NCBI GenBank assembly: GCA_002778785.1
Contig: PEZS01000006.1
Coordinates: 269,172-333,171 of the forward strand
DNA length: 64,000 nt
Source of the DNA: Bdellovibrionales bacterium CG10_big_fil_rev_8_21_14_0_10_45_34
Lineage (GTDB): Bacteria > Bdellovibrionota > Bdellovibrionia > Bdellovibrionales > 1-14-0-10-45-34
Direction of reading: 5' to 3'
The notes under the pieces are model-generated. The model was given only the letters and a program-made list of their open reading frames with translations, was not told the origin of the DNA and did no database searches. The translations under genes were made by a program, and so were the position numbers. Position 1 is the first letter of the stretch. Each line of letters begins with the position of its first letter. Of this stretch, positions 45,539-55,900 are shown piece by piece.

Positions 45539-48082
45539 ATGTACGTCGTAAAAAGAGATGGTAAAAAAGAACCAGTTAAGTTTGATAAAATTACCTCGCG
45601 AATTAAAAAGCTTTGTTATGGTTTAAATTCAAAGTTTGTGGACCCGGTAGAAATAGCAATGAAGGTGATTCAAGGAGTCTACGATGGCGTGACAACTTCA
45701 GAGCTAGACAATTTAGCAGCAGAAACTGCGGCCTATCTCACGACCAAGCACCCAGATTATGCCACTTTAGCTGCTCGCATCGCCATTTCAAACTTGCACA
45801 AAGTGACCAAAAAAAGTTTTTCAGAGGTTGTAGAAGATCTCTACAATTACATCGATCCAAAAACGAACGAGCCCGCTCCGCTTATATCAGATGGCGTTTA
45901 CCAAATAGTCCGAAATAATGCTGATCAATTAGATTCTGCAATTATCTACGATCGCGATTTCAATTACGACTACTTCGGATACAAAACTCTCGAGAGATCC
46001 TATCTCTTAAAGTTAAACGGTAAAATTGCAGAGCGACCTCAGCAAATGCTGATGAGAGTGGCCGTGGGGATTCATAACGAAGACATTTCGGCGGCAATTG
46101 AAACCTACAATCTTATGTCTGAAAAGTGGTTTACCCATGCCACTCCCACTCTCTTTAATGCCGGAACGCCTAAGCCACAGATGAGCTCCTGCTTTTTGCT
46201 CACGATGAAAGATGATTCTATTCCGGGGATTTACGACACACTCAAGCAGTGCGCAGAGATCTCGCAATCTTCCGGCGGGATAGGGCTATCGATTCACAAC
46301 ATACGTGCAACGGGAAGCTACATTAAAGGTACCAACGGCACCTCCAATGGCATCGTGCCAATGCTCAAAGTCTTCAACGATACAGCTCGTTACGTTGATC
46401 AAGGCGGCGGCAAAAGAAAAGGCGCGTTTGCAATCTATCTTGAGCCCTGGCACGCAGATGTTTTTGATTTTTTAGATCTTAAAAAGAATCACGGCAAAGA
46501 AGAGCTTCGTGCCCGTGATTTGTTTTATGCCCTTTGGATTCCAGATCTTTTTATGGAGAGAGTGCAAACAAATGGAGACTGGTCTTTGTTTTGCCCTAAC
46601 GAGGCTCCGGGCTTAAGCGATGTATGGGGCGCTCAGTTTGAAGAGTTGTACGAGAAGTATGAGGCAGAGGGTAGGGCTCGGAAAGTCGTTAAAGCTCAAG
46701 AGCTTTGGTTTGCGGTTTTAGAATCACAAATTGAAACGGGAACTCCCTATATTCTCTACAAAGATTCAGCAAACAAAAAGTCTAATCAGCAAAACCTAGG
46801 TACCATTAAATCGAGCAATCTTTGCACGGAAATTATCGAGTACACTGCGCCCGATGAAGTGGCAGTTTGCAATTTGGCCTCTTTAGCACTTTCTCGGTTT
46901 GTTGAGGATCAGCAATTTGATCACAAGCGTCTTTATGATGTGACAAAGGTGGTGACCAAGAATCTCAACAAGATTATCGACCTCAATTATTATCCTGTAA
47001 AAGAGGCAAAAACCTCCAATATACGCCATCGACCAATTGGCTTAGGTGTGCAGGGGTTAGCGGACGCCTTGATCAAAATGCGCCTGTCATTTGACAGCGA
47101 TCAAGCAAGAGCCGCTAACCGAGAGATATTTGAAACGATTTACTTTGCAGCTTTAACGGCGTCTTGTGAGTTGGCTGAAAAGCTTGGCCCTTATGAAACC
47201 TACGAAGGTAGCCCCGTCAGCCAAGGTGTTTTGCAGTTTGATATGTGGAATGTCACTCCTACGAAAAGGTGGGATTGGGATGGTCTAAGAGCGAGAATTA
47301 AGAAATTTGGCGTGCGCAACAGTTTACTTGTAGCGCCGATGCCCACGGCGTCGACGTCTCAAATTCTTGGTAACAATGAATGTTTCGAGCCGTACACATC
47401 AAATATCTACACGCGAAGGGTGTTATCTGGCGAGTTCACAGTTGTTAACCACTACCTGCTGAAAGATTTGGTTGAGCTAGGTGTTTGGAATGAAAATCTG
47501 AAAAACAAAATCGTCGCAGCTAACGGATCGATTCAGTCGATTGTCGAGATTCCGGCAAGTATCAAAGAGATCTATAAAACAGCTTGGGAGATCAAGCAAA
47601 AGGCGATCCTTGACATGGCGGCTGATCGCGGAGCTTACATTTGTCAGAGTCAAAGTTTGAATATCTTTATGGAGGTAGCAAACTTTGCAAAGCTCACTTC
47701 GATGCATTTCTATGCATGGAAAGCAGGCTTAAAGACCGGGATGTATTATCTTCGAACTAGACCCGCAGCGGATGCCATTAAGTTTACTGTCGATAGCAAA
47801 GCAGCCACCGCCACCGTCGCCGGCAAGAACGTGCAAGCTCTTACCGAAAACGCGCTAACCGTTAAAACTGGCACCGAATCAAGTTTCACAGAAAATTCAA
47901 GTTTAGCACCTAACCAAGGTGCGAGTGTTTCTGTAGAAATGGATGGCGGCGTGCTACCAGAAGTGACGCTAGAAGCTTCTAACTACGAGAAGGTGCGGAC
48001 ATCAAAGACTGCCGAAGAGAACATGCAAGACATGCTATGTTCGTTAGAAAACCCTGAGTCTTGCGAAGCCTGTAGCGGCTAG
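45539..48082 (+). CDS. nrdA: Ribonucleotide reductase class I alpha subunit
   Basis: The 847-residue catalytic subunit begins with an ATP cone ([21 protein letters not shown]), the allosteric activity site. The catalytic barrel shows [13 protein letters not shown] (substrate Cys), [30 protein letters not shown] with [13 protein letters not shown] (Cys), [24 protein letters not shown], and the tail CEACSG with the CxxC that shuttles reducing equivalents. About 90 residues between the barrel and the tail are low-complexity. It follows nrdB by 111 bases; a good GGGAGGGG site precedes the ATG. Confidence 0.96.
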   Translation: MYVVKRDGKKEPVKFDKITSRIKKLCYGLNSKFVDPVEIAMKVIQGVYDGVTTSELDNLAAETAAYLTTKHPDYATLAARIAISNLHKVTKKSFSEVVEDLYNYIDPKTNEPAPLISDGVYQIVRNNADQLDSAIIYDRDFNYDYFGYKTLERSYLLKLNGKIAERPQQMLMRVAVGIHNEDISAAIETYNLMSEKWFTHATPTLFNAGTPKPQMSSCFLLTMKDDSIPGIYDTLKQCAEISQSSGGIGLSIHNIRATGSYIKGTNGTSNGIVPMLKVFNDTARYVDQGGGKRKGAFAIYLEPWHADVFDFLDLKKNHGKEELRARDLFYALWIPDLFMERVQTNGDWSLFCPNEAPGLSDVWGAQFEELYEKYEAEGRARKVVKAQELWFAVLESQIETGTPYILYKDSANKKSNQQNLGTIKSSNLCTEIIEYTAPDEVAVCNLASLALSRFVEDQQFDHKRLYDVTKVVTKNLNKIIDLNYYPVKEAKTSNIRHRPIGLGVQGLADALIKMRLSFDSDQARAANREIFETIYFAALTASCELAEKLGPYETYEGSPVSQGVLQFDMWNVTPTKRWDWDGLRARIKKFGVRNSLLVAPMPTASTSQILGNNECFEPYTSNIYTRRVLSGEFTVVNHYLLKDLVELGVWNENLKNKIVAANGSIQSIVEIPASIKEIYKTAWEIKQKAILDMAADRGAYICQSQSLNIFMEVANFAKLTSMHFYAWKAGLKTGMYYLRTRPAADAIKFTVDSKAATATVAGKNVQALTENALTVKTGTESSFTENSSLAPNQGASVSVEMDGGVLPEVTLEASNYEKVRTSKTAEENMQDMLCSLENPESCEACSG

Positions 48083-48113
48083 TAGAGACTTCAAGGCTGA
48101 AAGGAAGGTTGCT

Positions 48114-48521
48114 GTGCTGAACAGATTTTATAATGTTAAATTTCTCAAAAGATCGAGTAAGGTCCTATTCTTAGTGCTCGCCTCTGTTTTGCTTTCGAAT
48201 GTTGCTAGGGCGGCGACCGATTGTAAATACGAGGAGAACTGTGAGTGCTCTTATCCTGGTATCACTCAAAGGTGGGCAGTTTCATTTTGCGCTGCCAAGC
48301 TTGAGGTTAACGTAGAAGAAAATATGGATAAGATCGCCAGCTGTATTGAAAAAGCGAAGCCCAATCGATATCCCAAGATGGACTCATGCGCTAAGAATAA
48401 GTTTTGGCGCAAAAGCTTATGTATACTTAATAAGAGGTACTTTCAGTCGGAGCGAGAGTGTATGACAACACAGAAGGGTATACCTAGAATGGTCGGAGAG
48501 GGGCTAGATCTCGGCCACTAA
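48114..48521 (+). CDS. Small cysteine-rich exported protein
   Basis: A GTG start with a GAAAGGAAGG ribosome site gives 135 residues. A signal-like hydrophobic segment (VLFLVLASVLLSNVARA-AT) is followed by a mature part with eight cysteines (including DCKYEENCECSYPG and KKSLCILN-like spacing), suggesting a disulfide-bonded periplasmic or secreted protein. No family is recognised. It lies 31 bases after nrdA but is functionally unrelated as far as can be seen. Confidence 0.6.
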   Translation: MLNRFYNVKFLKRSSKVLFLVLASVLLSNVARAATDCKYEENCECSYPGITQRWAVSFCAAKLEVNVEENMDKIASCIEKAKPNRYPKMDSCAKNKFWRKSLCILNKRYFQSERECMTTQKGIPRMVGEGLDLGH

Positions 48522-48574
48522 TTTACTTTCGAAGTGCTTTTAGTCAGCGAGATCCGCTCCAATATGTCAAAGCC

Positions 48575-49180
48575 TTAATAATGCATTCTGTAGCCGAAGT
48601 TGATTCCGAAGCCGTTAAACAAAGCGGGCTCGCCAGAAATGGCATCGGAGCGTTTGTGAGACATTCGCCACCCTAGCTCCACGAATGCAGATTCTGTTTT
48701 TGCTCCAAACGGAATGTAGCGGGAGGGGCCCATAAAAAAATCAGCACCGAAAGTCAGCAGCATTCCCCAGCTGGCGGCACTTCCATCAGCGTTCTTAATT
48801 TTTGAATCCCAATTGATGAAGTTTACACCCAATTTAGAATACCCCTGCACTCTATCTGCCACAATGTTGGTTGCCCGCAATCCGATAGCAGACTGCAGAT
48901 GAGTCGAGTCCTGAAGTTTGTTATTCGCATTAAGAACACTATCTGGTAGCTCAATGAAGCCAAGGTCGAGAAAGATGCTCATAAGGTTTGCGTCTTGTGG
49001 TCCCCATTTTGAAAAGCCAGGGGAAGTTATATCAAAACCGCCTTGGTAGCCATTTCTTAGGACTCCGAATCCAGCTCCCCACTTCCAACTCTCCAATGAT
49101 GTATTCGAGTCTTGAGCAGATACAATCGTCGCTGAAAGCAAAATGGAATATACACTCAAAATTCTTATGAACGACTTCAT
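48575..49180 (-). CDS. Exported protein, probable small outer-membrane barrel
   Basis: The signal peptide is MKSFIRILSVYSILLSATIVSA-QD. The remaining 180 residues are rich in Gly, Phe and Trp in alternating pattern and end in GFGINFGYRMHY, resembling a barrel closing strand. Two other barrel-like proteins in the window show the same style. No family can be named. An A-rich tract and GGAGGC ribosome site precede the ATG. Confidence 0.58.
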   Translation of the reverse strand: MKSFIRILSVYSILLSATIVSAQDSNTSLESWKWGAGFGVLRNGYQGGFDITSPGFSKWGPQDANLMSIFLDLGFIELPDSVLNANNKLQDSTHLQSAIGLRATNIVADRVQGYSKLGVNFINWDSKIKNADGSAASWGMLLTFGADFFMGPSRYIPFGAKTESAFVELGWRMSHKRSDAISGEPALFNGFGINFGYRMHY

Positions 49181-49240
49181 AAAGCCTCCAAAAAAATAAA
49201 CAATTTCGGTAGCTGAGAAGAGGCCAACGAAGAAAACTGG

Positions 49241-49314
49241 TGCGCTCGAGAGGATTCGAACCTCTGACCACCAGATTCGTAGTCTGGTACTCTATCCAAC
49301 TGAGCTACGAGCGC
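49241..49314 (-). tRNA. tRNA-Arg (anticodon ACG)
   Basis: On the minus strand the acceptor arms GCGCTCG and CGAGCGC pair fully, the T arm contains GGTTCGAATCC-type sequence, and the anticodon loop CTACGAA within CCAGA/TCTGG gives anticodon ACG. The gene is 74 bases with discriminator A; CCA is not encoded. It decodes CGN arginine codons after A34 deamination. Confidence 0.95.
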
Positions 49315-49361
49315 ACATAGAAGGCCTATCTTAAAGGAGCGTCGACCATAGACATTCTGTG

Positions 49362-50030
49362 ATGGAAAATCAAGATCCCAAAGCCGAGATTTTGCTTTAC
49401 ACGCCCTCGGAGTTTCGTCAGCATGGCTCGCATATGGCAAACTCTTTCATCGAAATTTGGAAAAGGTCTCTCCAAGAGGCTCACTTGACGCTCGAGGGCT
49501 TTCTGGCGAATCCCCTGCAGCTTGAAAAGTGCGCTCAGTTTTCGGCACTTCTCCTGGAGGCTTTTAGAGGCGAAAAGAACGTATTCTCCTGCGGCAACGG
49601 AGGCAGCCATTGTGATGCAATGCACTTTGCAGAGGAATGGACGGGCCGATATCGCAAGGATCGAAAGGCTCTAGGGGCCCTGGCACTTGGAGACCCAAGC
49701 CATGTAACCTGCGTCTCAAATGATTACGGGTTCGAGCATATCTTCTCGCGGCAGCTAGATGGGCTTGGTAGGCGAGGCGACGTTCTAGTGGGTTTTTCGA
49801 CCAGCGGCAACTCCAAAAACGTCATTAATGCTTTCGAGGTGGCCAAGAAGAAGGGGATAGCGACAGTTGCCTTATTGGGCCGAGATGGTGGTGCCTTAGC
49901 GAAGATGGCAGACTTGCCAATAATCGTGGCGGCTCAGACCTCGGATCGCATTCAAGAACTTCACATCAAAATTGTTCATATCGTCATAGAGTCGGTCGAA
50001 AGGGAACTTTTCCCTGAAAACTACGTTTAA
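49362..50030 (+). CDS. gmhA: Phosphoheptose isomerase (SIS domain)
   Basis: GmhA converts sedoheptulose-7-phosphate to D-glycero-D-manno-heptose-7-phosphate, the first step of ADP-heptose synthesis for LPS core. The SIS-domain motifs are almost identical to the E. coli enzyme: SCGNGGSHCDAMHFAEEWTGRYR, VGFSTSGNSKNVINAFE and DRIQELHIKIVHIVIESVE. The first 25 residues are an extension; an internal ATG at 49434 (MANSFIEIW) would give the usual length, so the start is uncertain. It precedes tRNA-Ser. Confidence 0.94.
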   Translation: MENQDPKAEILLYTPSEFRQHGSHMANSFIEIWKRSLQEAHLTLEGFLANPLQLEKCAQFSALLLEAFRGEKNVFSCGNGGSHCDAMHFAEEWTGRYRKDRKALGALALGDPSHVTCVSNDYGFEHIFSRQLDGLGRRGDVLVGFSTSGNSKNVINAFEVAKKKGIATVALLGRDGGALAKMADLPIIVAAQTSDRIQELHIKIVHIVIESVERELFPENYV

Positions 50031-50120
50031 AAACTCTTGCCGCACGTCTTGCTACGATGATCGCTCGCTTGCCTACATTTAGGCGGTGTGGCAGAAAGGG
50101 AGCTCAGTAAAAACTCATTC

Positions 50121-50213
50121 GGAGGAGTGGGTGAGTGGCTGAAACCAACAGTTTGCTAAACTGTCGTACGGGGTTAACCCGTACCGGGGGTTCGAATCCC
50201 CCCTCCTCCGCCA
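50121..50213 (+). tRNA. tRNA-Ser (anticodon GCT), CCA encoded
   Basis: The acceptor arms GGAGGAG and CTCCTCC pair perfectly. The anticodon loop TTGCTAA within ACAGT/ACTGT gives anticodon GCT (serine AGC/AGT). A long variable arm (GTACGGGG...CCCGTACC type) identifies a class II tRNA. The T arm GGGGGTTCGAATCCCCC is intact, and the 3' CCA is encoded. Serine tRNAs are common integration sites, and accessory DNA begins immediately downstream. Confidence 0.96.
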
Positions 50214-50338
50214 ATTTCCCCATCGTAAATCGGGGTTAGTCTTACTAAGTGCTGAACATCACAAGCAAAAGAAATCAAATACTTACGGCATCCGAAAAAA
50301 TACCCCTAATCAACTAAAGTCACTTTTAATCAGTTGTG

Positions 50339-50490
50339 TGGACAAATTCTGGACACGAAATGGACACGAAAATCTAAGCCACTATTGGCGTAAGCCCAAG
50401 CAATCCGAGTGGGTTTAGTCTTAGTTGTAGGGGCCGAAATACTGAGTGCCTTTTCAGAAATGGACACTCGATGGACACGCGGACACAGAG
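50339..50490. repeat. Clustered 11-bp TGGACAC repeats beside tRNA-Ser
   Basis: The first cluster has three tandem 11-mers: TGGACAAATTC (50339), TGGACACGAAA (50350) and TGGACACGAAA (50361). The second, about 110 bases on, has TGGACACTCGA (50461) and TGGACACG (50472), then a partial GGACACA. Similar iterated TGGACAC words occur at attachment sites of tyrosine-recombinase elements as arm-type sites (family knowledge), which fits the position after a tRNA. No integrase gene is present next to them. The rest of 50214-50605 holds no supported gene. Confidence 0.6.
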
Positions 50491-50605
50491 CTGAATTTTT
50501 TGATTTAAGCATCCATCCGACATCTTTAAAGAATTCGCAATATATTTTAAACTTGAAACAGAGGTCTTTAACCCTTCGGATTCGAACTCCGCAAATTTGG
50601 AAAAA

Positions 50606-50743
50606 CTAGGGCTTTTTGAAAAGCTTCAAGGGATCTTGTTCGCCAAGTGCTTTCGCAAGGGCCGTAACGGTACTAAGCCTTATATCCCCGATCCTTTCCT
50701 GTTCAATCTCTGATACGGTATTCACTGCCAAGCCTGCCTGATT
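50606..50743 (-). pseudogene. Remnant of an XRE-type HTH regulator
   Basis: A hand-translated minus-strand frame reads NQAGLAVNTVSEIEQERIGD and then IRLSTVTALAKALGEQDPLK before a stop at 50606. It aligns with residues about 35-85 of the intact XRE protein at 63560-63892 (QAGLSQNKLAKLSGVSISTI, then NEIE and later FSTVTTLAKHLEIDPLKLI) but lacks about 10 residues corresponding to the first HTH helix, and has no upstream start. It overlaps the 3' end of the methyltransferase-like gene. I take it as a deleted, truncated paralogue. Confidence 0.65.
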
Positions 50744-51285
50744 GGACGGTGGGCATTTTTTTTCAGCCAATCTCGACCAACCTTTGTTTGATTTGCTGCC
50801 GATGCAGACCCTATAGAGGAAAGGGCTTCATTTTCGTGAATCTGCCAAAGAAGCGCACAAAGAACATGAGCCATGAACTCTCGCGTTCTGGCTTGATAAA
50901 GAGTGATACCTTCTTCCTTAAGGGAATAAAGCACAAATTCGAATAAACGCTTTCGCGTAAGTTCCACGTTCTTAGCACAGATATCTATCGCCCAAAGAGT
51001 ATTCAGTGCATTAGCGACAGCGACCAGAATTGGCTTCGGAGAGCCGCCTCTTTCAAATTTTCTTTTTAATTCTTTCACTCGGCGCATGAAAACTGGCAAA
51101 GCGATGTTGCCATGTCCGCAAGTTGGTTCAAAAAAGATTGCAGTCTCGTCGGTCCAAACTTTTGAATTCAAGGTGCTCAGTAATTGTTGGACATACTGCT
51201 CAGGAGTGAAGACCTCACCCATATTCCTAATTCGTTCGCGACTGCGGTGGTTTTCAAAATCAATGATGATTGCGCTGTTGTTCAT
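50722..51285 (-). CDS. Small DNA-methyltransferase-like protein
   Basis: The 187-residue protein resembles the N-terminal part of N6-adenine DNA methyltransferases: GEVFTPEQYVQQLL, SAM motif I FFEPTCGHGNIALPVFMRR, and LWAIDICAKNVELTRKRLFEFV (motif II acidic). No NPPY/DPPY catalytic motif is present, so methyl transfer is doubtful; it could be a truncated enzyme or an accessory nucleotide-binding protein. A GGGAGCCACC-complement ribosome site lies upstream. Its last codons overlap the XRE remnant in another frame. Confidence 0.6.
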   Translation of the reverse strand: MNNSAIIIDFENHRSRERIRNMGEVFTPEQYVQQLLSTLNSKVWTDETAIFFEPTCGHGNIALPVFMRRVKELKRKFERGGSPKPILVAVANALNTLWAIDICAKNVELTRKRLFEFVLYSLKEEGITLYQARTREFMAHVLCALLWQIHENEALSSIGSASAANQTKVGRDWLKKNAHRPIRQAWQ

Positions 51286-51432
51286 CGGTGGCTCCCCAAG
51301 TAGTTCCGTGGCATGGCCACTTAGTTCCTATCGGTAGTCCCGTGGAAAGATTGAACTATATGATAATGGACTAGAACTATGCGTCGTCTAACCAGACATA
51401 GGTCTACCCCCTAGAATTAAAAGTCGGGGGAG

Positions 51433-51726
51433 ATGATGGTTCTTGGAAAGAAGGTTGCACAAAATGTGAAGGCTATCCGTTTAAGACAGGGTCTTTCACA
51501 ACAGCAACTAGCTAATAAAACAGGTCTTACCGTAAGGTATATATCCCGAATGGAAAACACGGCTCCGAATGTGACCTTAGATGTACTCGAAAGGCTTGCG
51601 GCGGGGCTAAATTGTCCAGCAGCAGAACTGTTAGGTGACGGCGGTCCAGATTTTGGTCTTAAGAAATCAACCGAAATGCTCGACCAAACCATCAAGTTTT
51701 TGCAGAGCTTAAGAAGCCGGATATAG
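51433..51726 (+). CDS. XRE-family HTH transcriptional regulator
   Basis: The 97-residue protein has a typical Cro/CI HTH: AQNVKAIRLRQGLSQQQLAN, then KTGLTVRYISRMENTAPNVT and LDVLERLAAGLNCPAAELLG. A helical tail follows. A GTCGGGGGAGATG ribosome site precedes the start. The gene is divergent from the methyltransferase-like gene and may control it, as in restriction-modification controller arrangements. Confidence 0.87.
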   Translation: MMVLGKKVAQNVKAIRLRQGLSQQQLANKTGLTVRYISRMENTAPNVTLDVLERLAAGLNCPAAELLGDGGPDFGLKKSTEMLDQTIKFLQSLRSRI

Positions 51727-51941
51727 ATGGATGGCGATTAAATAATGATGAAGTTGCTCAATAAATTTGTGCCAGAATTTCATCGCTCGTCTCGGACCAA
51801 AATATCTTTGCATTGTTTGCCGGGCCACTGCTTTGTCAGGCTCCCGCATAAGGGATTCTTTTATTTAAATCCAAAGCGCCCTATACTTTTTTAATACAGT
51901 GTATTAAGAGACATACCCTGTCGTATTATAAGGAAGATCTT

Positions 51942-52535
51942 ATGAATCCCCATATCTCTTCAAAAAAGGCCAGCAAAAAATCAGGCACAATCCTGCAGAT
52001 CAAACTCAACCTTCTTGAAGCGCATATCCCCATTTGGCGAAGAGTTTTGTTGCCAGCCTCATTTAATCTGCAGCAGCTTAATGAAATTTTTCAGATGGCC
52101 ATGGGATGGAAAAACAGCCATCTCTATCGATTCGAAATCAATGGCGAAGAGTATGGCGATCATGAGGCAGAATTTGAAGACGAGCCCGAAGTCAAAAAAG
52201 CAATTCACCACACGCTGTCAGACATTGTGGGTAAAACAAATCGCTTTTTATACTTCTACGATTTCGGAGATAACTGGCAGCACGAAGTATTGATCGAGCA
52301 GAATTCAAAGTGGGATGAAAACTATAGTTACCCAGTCTGTATTGGCGGAGAAAATGCCTGTCCACCGGAAGATTGTGGTGGCAGCGGAGGATATGAGGAG
52401 CTGTTAAGGCAGCTTGCAGACAAAAACGACGAAGAACATTCTTCGACAAAAAGATGGCTCGGTGGTTTTTTTGATCCGCGCTCATTTGATCCCAACCGAA
52501 TCAATCATGATCATCTTTGGATGAAAAAGTGGTAA
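51942..52535 (+). CDS. Plasmid pRiA4b ORF-3 family protein
   Basis: The 197-residue protein matches this mobile-element-associated family: LQIKLNLLEAHIPIWRRVLLPA, NLQQLNEIFQMAMGWKNSHLYRFE, FLYFYDFGDNWQHEVLIE, CIGGENACPPEDCGGSGGYEEL, and WLGGFFDPRSFDPNRIN. The family is widespread on plasmids and islands; its biochemical role is unknown. Its presence supports the accessory nature of this region. Confidence 0.88.
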   Translation: MNPHISSKKASKKSGTILQIKLNLLEAHIPIWRRVLLPASFNLQQLNEIFQMAMGWKNSHLYRFEINGEEYGDHEAEFEDEPEVKKAIHHTLSDIVGKTNRFLYFYDFGDNWQHEVLIEQNSKWDENYSYPVCIGGENACPPEDCGGSGGYEELLRQLADKNDEEHSSTKRWLGGFFDPRSFDPNRINHDHLWMKKW

Positions 52536-52981
52536 CAAGATGCCAGCTGGAGAAATCATGATGGTGGTGATTATTCCCTGATCTTAGGTAGCTTGAAAAA
52601 GGCAATGGTCCTTGTAGCCGAACGCGACTCAGAGCTAGCGTAAATACGCTTATAAAAAAGCCGAAGTTGTTTCTGGACTTCTCGACGACAACTGGTCTTG
52701 GGAAGAAGGTTGCCAGGAACTTAAGCTATGTTCGGTAGTTTACCTCCTTAAACGGCGGCATTTAAGAAATAACTGTGTAAAATCCACATATTGTGAAGAG
52801 GCCCATAATTGTGGTTTACTGCGCCCTATTTCAATCTAAAAACTGAAAAACATACAAAGTATCAGTGACTTGGGTTGTTCATCTAAGTTGGCAATAACTA
52901 TTGATAAATAATCAATGGAAAACCAACTTTGTAAATTTTGACGCCCTGTAGTGCAGTAGGCGGCGAAATGGAGGCCCTTGA
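52536..52981. other. Non-coding gap upstream of the AAA+/M41 gene
   Basis: This gap of about 445 bases has no supported gene. A short frame near 52650-52730 translates to AEVVSGLLDDNWSWEEGCQE before a stop and looks like the tail of a decayed gene. A/T-rich sequence at 52760-52920 is the likely promoter region of the long operon that follows. A GGAGG motif at about 52970 is the ribosome site for 52982. Confidence 0.4.
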
Positions 52982-55900
52982 ATGGCACAGTGTAAAATTT
53001 CTAAACAGCCCCTACTCTCGCGACTTTGCGAACTATTTCGCAGCTCTTCTGGCCATTTTAGATCTTCTTTTTTCATTTTAGTCGTAGGATTTTTGCTGGC
53101 TCCAGCCCTGAGTTTGGCGCAGCAACAACCTTCCCCAGCAGAAATTGAAACGGTTCGGCAGCTTCTGATCCGGCTGAAGTCATCTGACAAGCGTCAATCA
53201 AGTGGGGCTGCTCAAGCCCTTGGCAGCTACACATATACAGAAGTCAATCAAGCTTTGATCCATGTTGCGCTGGCGGAGTTATCCCAATCCAGCCCCAATA
53301 CTTTTGTGATTGGAAATGCCATAAAATCATTGATCAGTCTGTCAACCCCACAAAACATTCCTGAACTCAAACAAATCAAAGCACAAATTGACCAACTCGT
53401 TGCCCAAGGAACCGCCAACCGAGCATTTCCTCATATCGGCGCAGAAGTGGACCAGGCGATTCAGGCCGCAGGCCAAAGAAGAGATGCAGATTTACAGCGG
53501 CTCATTCGACAGACTGAAGGACGCGCTCCGGTCGCTCAAGGTGTTTTGTCTGATATGCCTTTGCTAAAACAGGAGTTAACGAATGTCCTAACAAGCGGAC
53601 AGCGACCAGATGTAGAGGAAGCGGCAAAGATCGCGCTTCTTGCGACGGGCAGTTTCTTAAGCGACGAGATTTTGGAGCAATTAAGAAAAAATGAGCAGTT
53701 CGAAATTTTTGGTCGTGATAAAGAAACCGAACAAGCCATCGACACCCTCACACGGGAAAAAGGCAAGAACCCGATTCTTGTCGGCCCACGAGGAGCGGGC
53801 AAGACGACCATCGTTCAAAAAATTGCGAGAACCATTTTAGAAGGCAACCTACCAGCACATGCTGTTTATCAGAGTGAACTTGCGGGGGCATTTATAATTG
53901 AAACCACTCCGGGCAGGATTTCACGACTTGCGAAGGCTAATGATAACAACTCCCAGGCTGCCGCTCTTGAAATGTATTTTGATGCAATTTTGACTTTGGA
54001 AAATAAACTTGGAATCAAGATCGTTCTTTTTGTGGACGAAATCCATACTTTCGGTCCGGGTCAGGTTGAGGCCATGAAGCCTTATTTGGATTCCAGAACA
54101 AAGGCCATTAAACTCATCGGGGCCTCGACGAGTGTCGAATATCAGAATGCTTTTAAAAGTAATCCGGCCATTCAAAGACGCTTTGATCCCATCGGAGTGA
54201 GCGAACAATCCGTTGCAGAAGTGAGAAAAATCATCATGGCTTCCGAGAAACCAAGAACCGAGAAGCGTTATGGCTTTCGGGTCACTGATGAAGCTATCGA
54301 CGTCATTGTCAACAATGCCAACCGAGTTTACCCGGATACTTCTCTTGTGGATGCTTCCTCCAAAATGCTGATGACGCTTTCATCTGTTGAAGCGAGAAAG
54401 CTTGGCAACCAAAGGGCAAGACAGTCGGTTGAGATTACGGAGGGCATGGTCTATGAGTTCATTCAAGCCAAGCTCGGATACCCCGTTAACCCTCTCGATG
54501 TTCGAGCACTTCAAAAATACAAAGAGGATTTGCTTAAAACTCTGAACGAAGAAGTGATCGGTCAAGAGCGCATGGTAGGTGATATTACTGATGAGTGGAT
54601 ACGCCTTCTTAAAAACAACAGAAAAGGTGTGCGCAGCGTTTTAGCTTTAGGTCCTACGGGTGTTGGTAAATCTCATTTAGGGCGCGAACTGGCCAAAAAA
54701 GTTTTTGGCTCTGAAGGGGCTTTCTTAGAGGTCGATGCAAACCAATTTAAAGAAGGAAGTTTAAGCAGTAACACGTTCTTCGGTGCTCCGAACGGTGTTT
54801 TGAGTAGCGATAAAACGGCAGGAATGCTCTTTGATTATTTGGATGACCCAGGAAAAGGAAAGTTCGGCGGCGTGATTCTGATCAACGAAGCCGAACGCGC
54901 CCATACGGATTTCTGGGAAAAGATGATGGAAATCATGGACACTGGAAAGGCCACAGGAGGCGATGGTAAGGAGCGGATCTTAAGCCGTCATCTGATCGTC
55001 TTGACATCCAATCGTGGAGATTTAGCTCTTTATCCGCGCACCTTAGAAGATTGGACAGAGTCCGAATATAAGGCTCACATGGAGACGCTGACAGAAGAGC
55101 GTTTGAAGTCTGTTTTTAAAGAAGCTACCACAGGCCGGGATCAATTCAGACTTCCCGACCCAATTTTAGCGCGAATTGACAAGTTTACTGCCGCTGAACC
55201 AATGATACCGGCCAAAATAAGGTTGATCGCCATTCAAAAAGCCATGAAGGTGGTTCGCCAGGTTGAATCTTCATTTAAAATCAAAATTGAGCTTGATCCC
55301 AGCGTTCCCGCTGAAATTGCGAAAGCTTCTTATCAAAAAGGGCTTGGCGCACGACCCGTCGAAAAGAAAGTGGTCGATTTGGTTGAAGCCGCGATTGATC
55401 GTTATTTGGTTGAGAATGATACGAATCGTGGGGATCAGCTTAGAATCTCTTTGGCTCAAGCCGGTCAGACAGCCAGTATCAATGTTCAAGGGCCAAGAGG
55501 CACAACGACACTTCCCATTCCCATTTTGATCAAGCAGGATTTGTTAAGCGATCAAGAGTTGCTCTCGCGCTTAGACGGACTGGATAAGGAACTAAAATCA
55601 AGAATTTTTGGTCAAGATGAGATGATCGGTCGGATCAAAGATGCGGTCATTGCCCATCAAGCCACTCAAGGAAAACGACCTTTAAGCATTTTCGCTATTG
55701 GAACAACTGGGACGGGAAAGACCGAGACTGCCAAGGCACTTGCAAAATCCCTTTATCGGTCTGAATCAAGAGTCATCGTGCTCGATATGGGAAAGATCAT
55801 TTATGAGGGCGAGTTTAACAATATTTTTGGCTCTCCAGCCGGGCACGTCGGATCGCAAGACGAGCGAATTTTTGAACAGTTTTTGCGAGAGAATCCCCAG

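Noticed and set aside
50339-50490. The TGGACAC repeats as a CRISPR array
   Set aside because: Units are 11 bases and directly tandem, without spacers of constant length, and no cas genes are present.
50570-50605. A tRNA-like T-loop (GGATTCGAACTCC) that might be an attR copy
   Set aside because: The stem does not pair and no acceptor-arm match to tRNA-Ser is present; it is probably chance.
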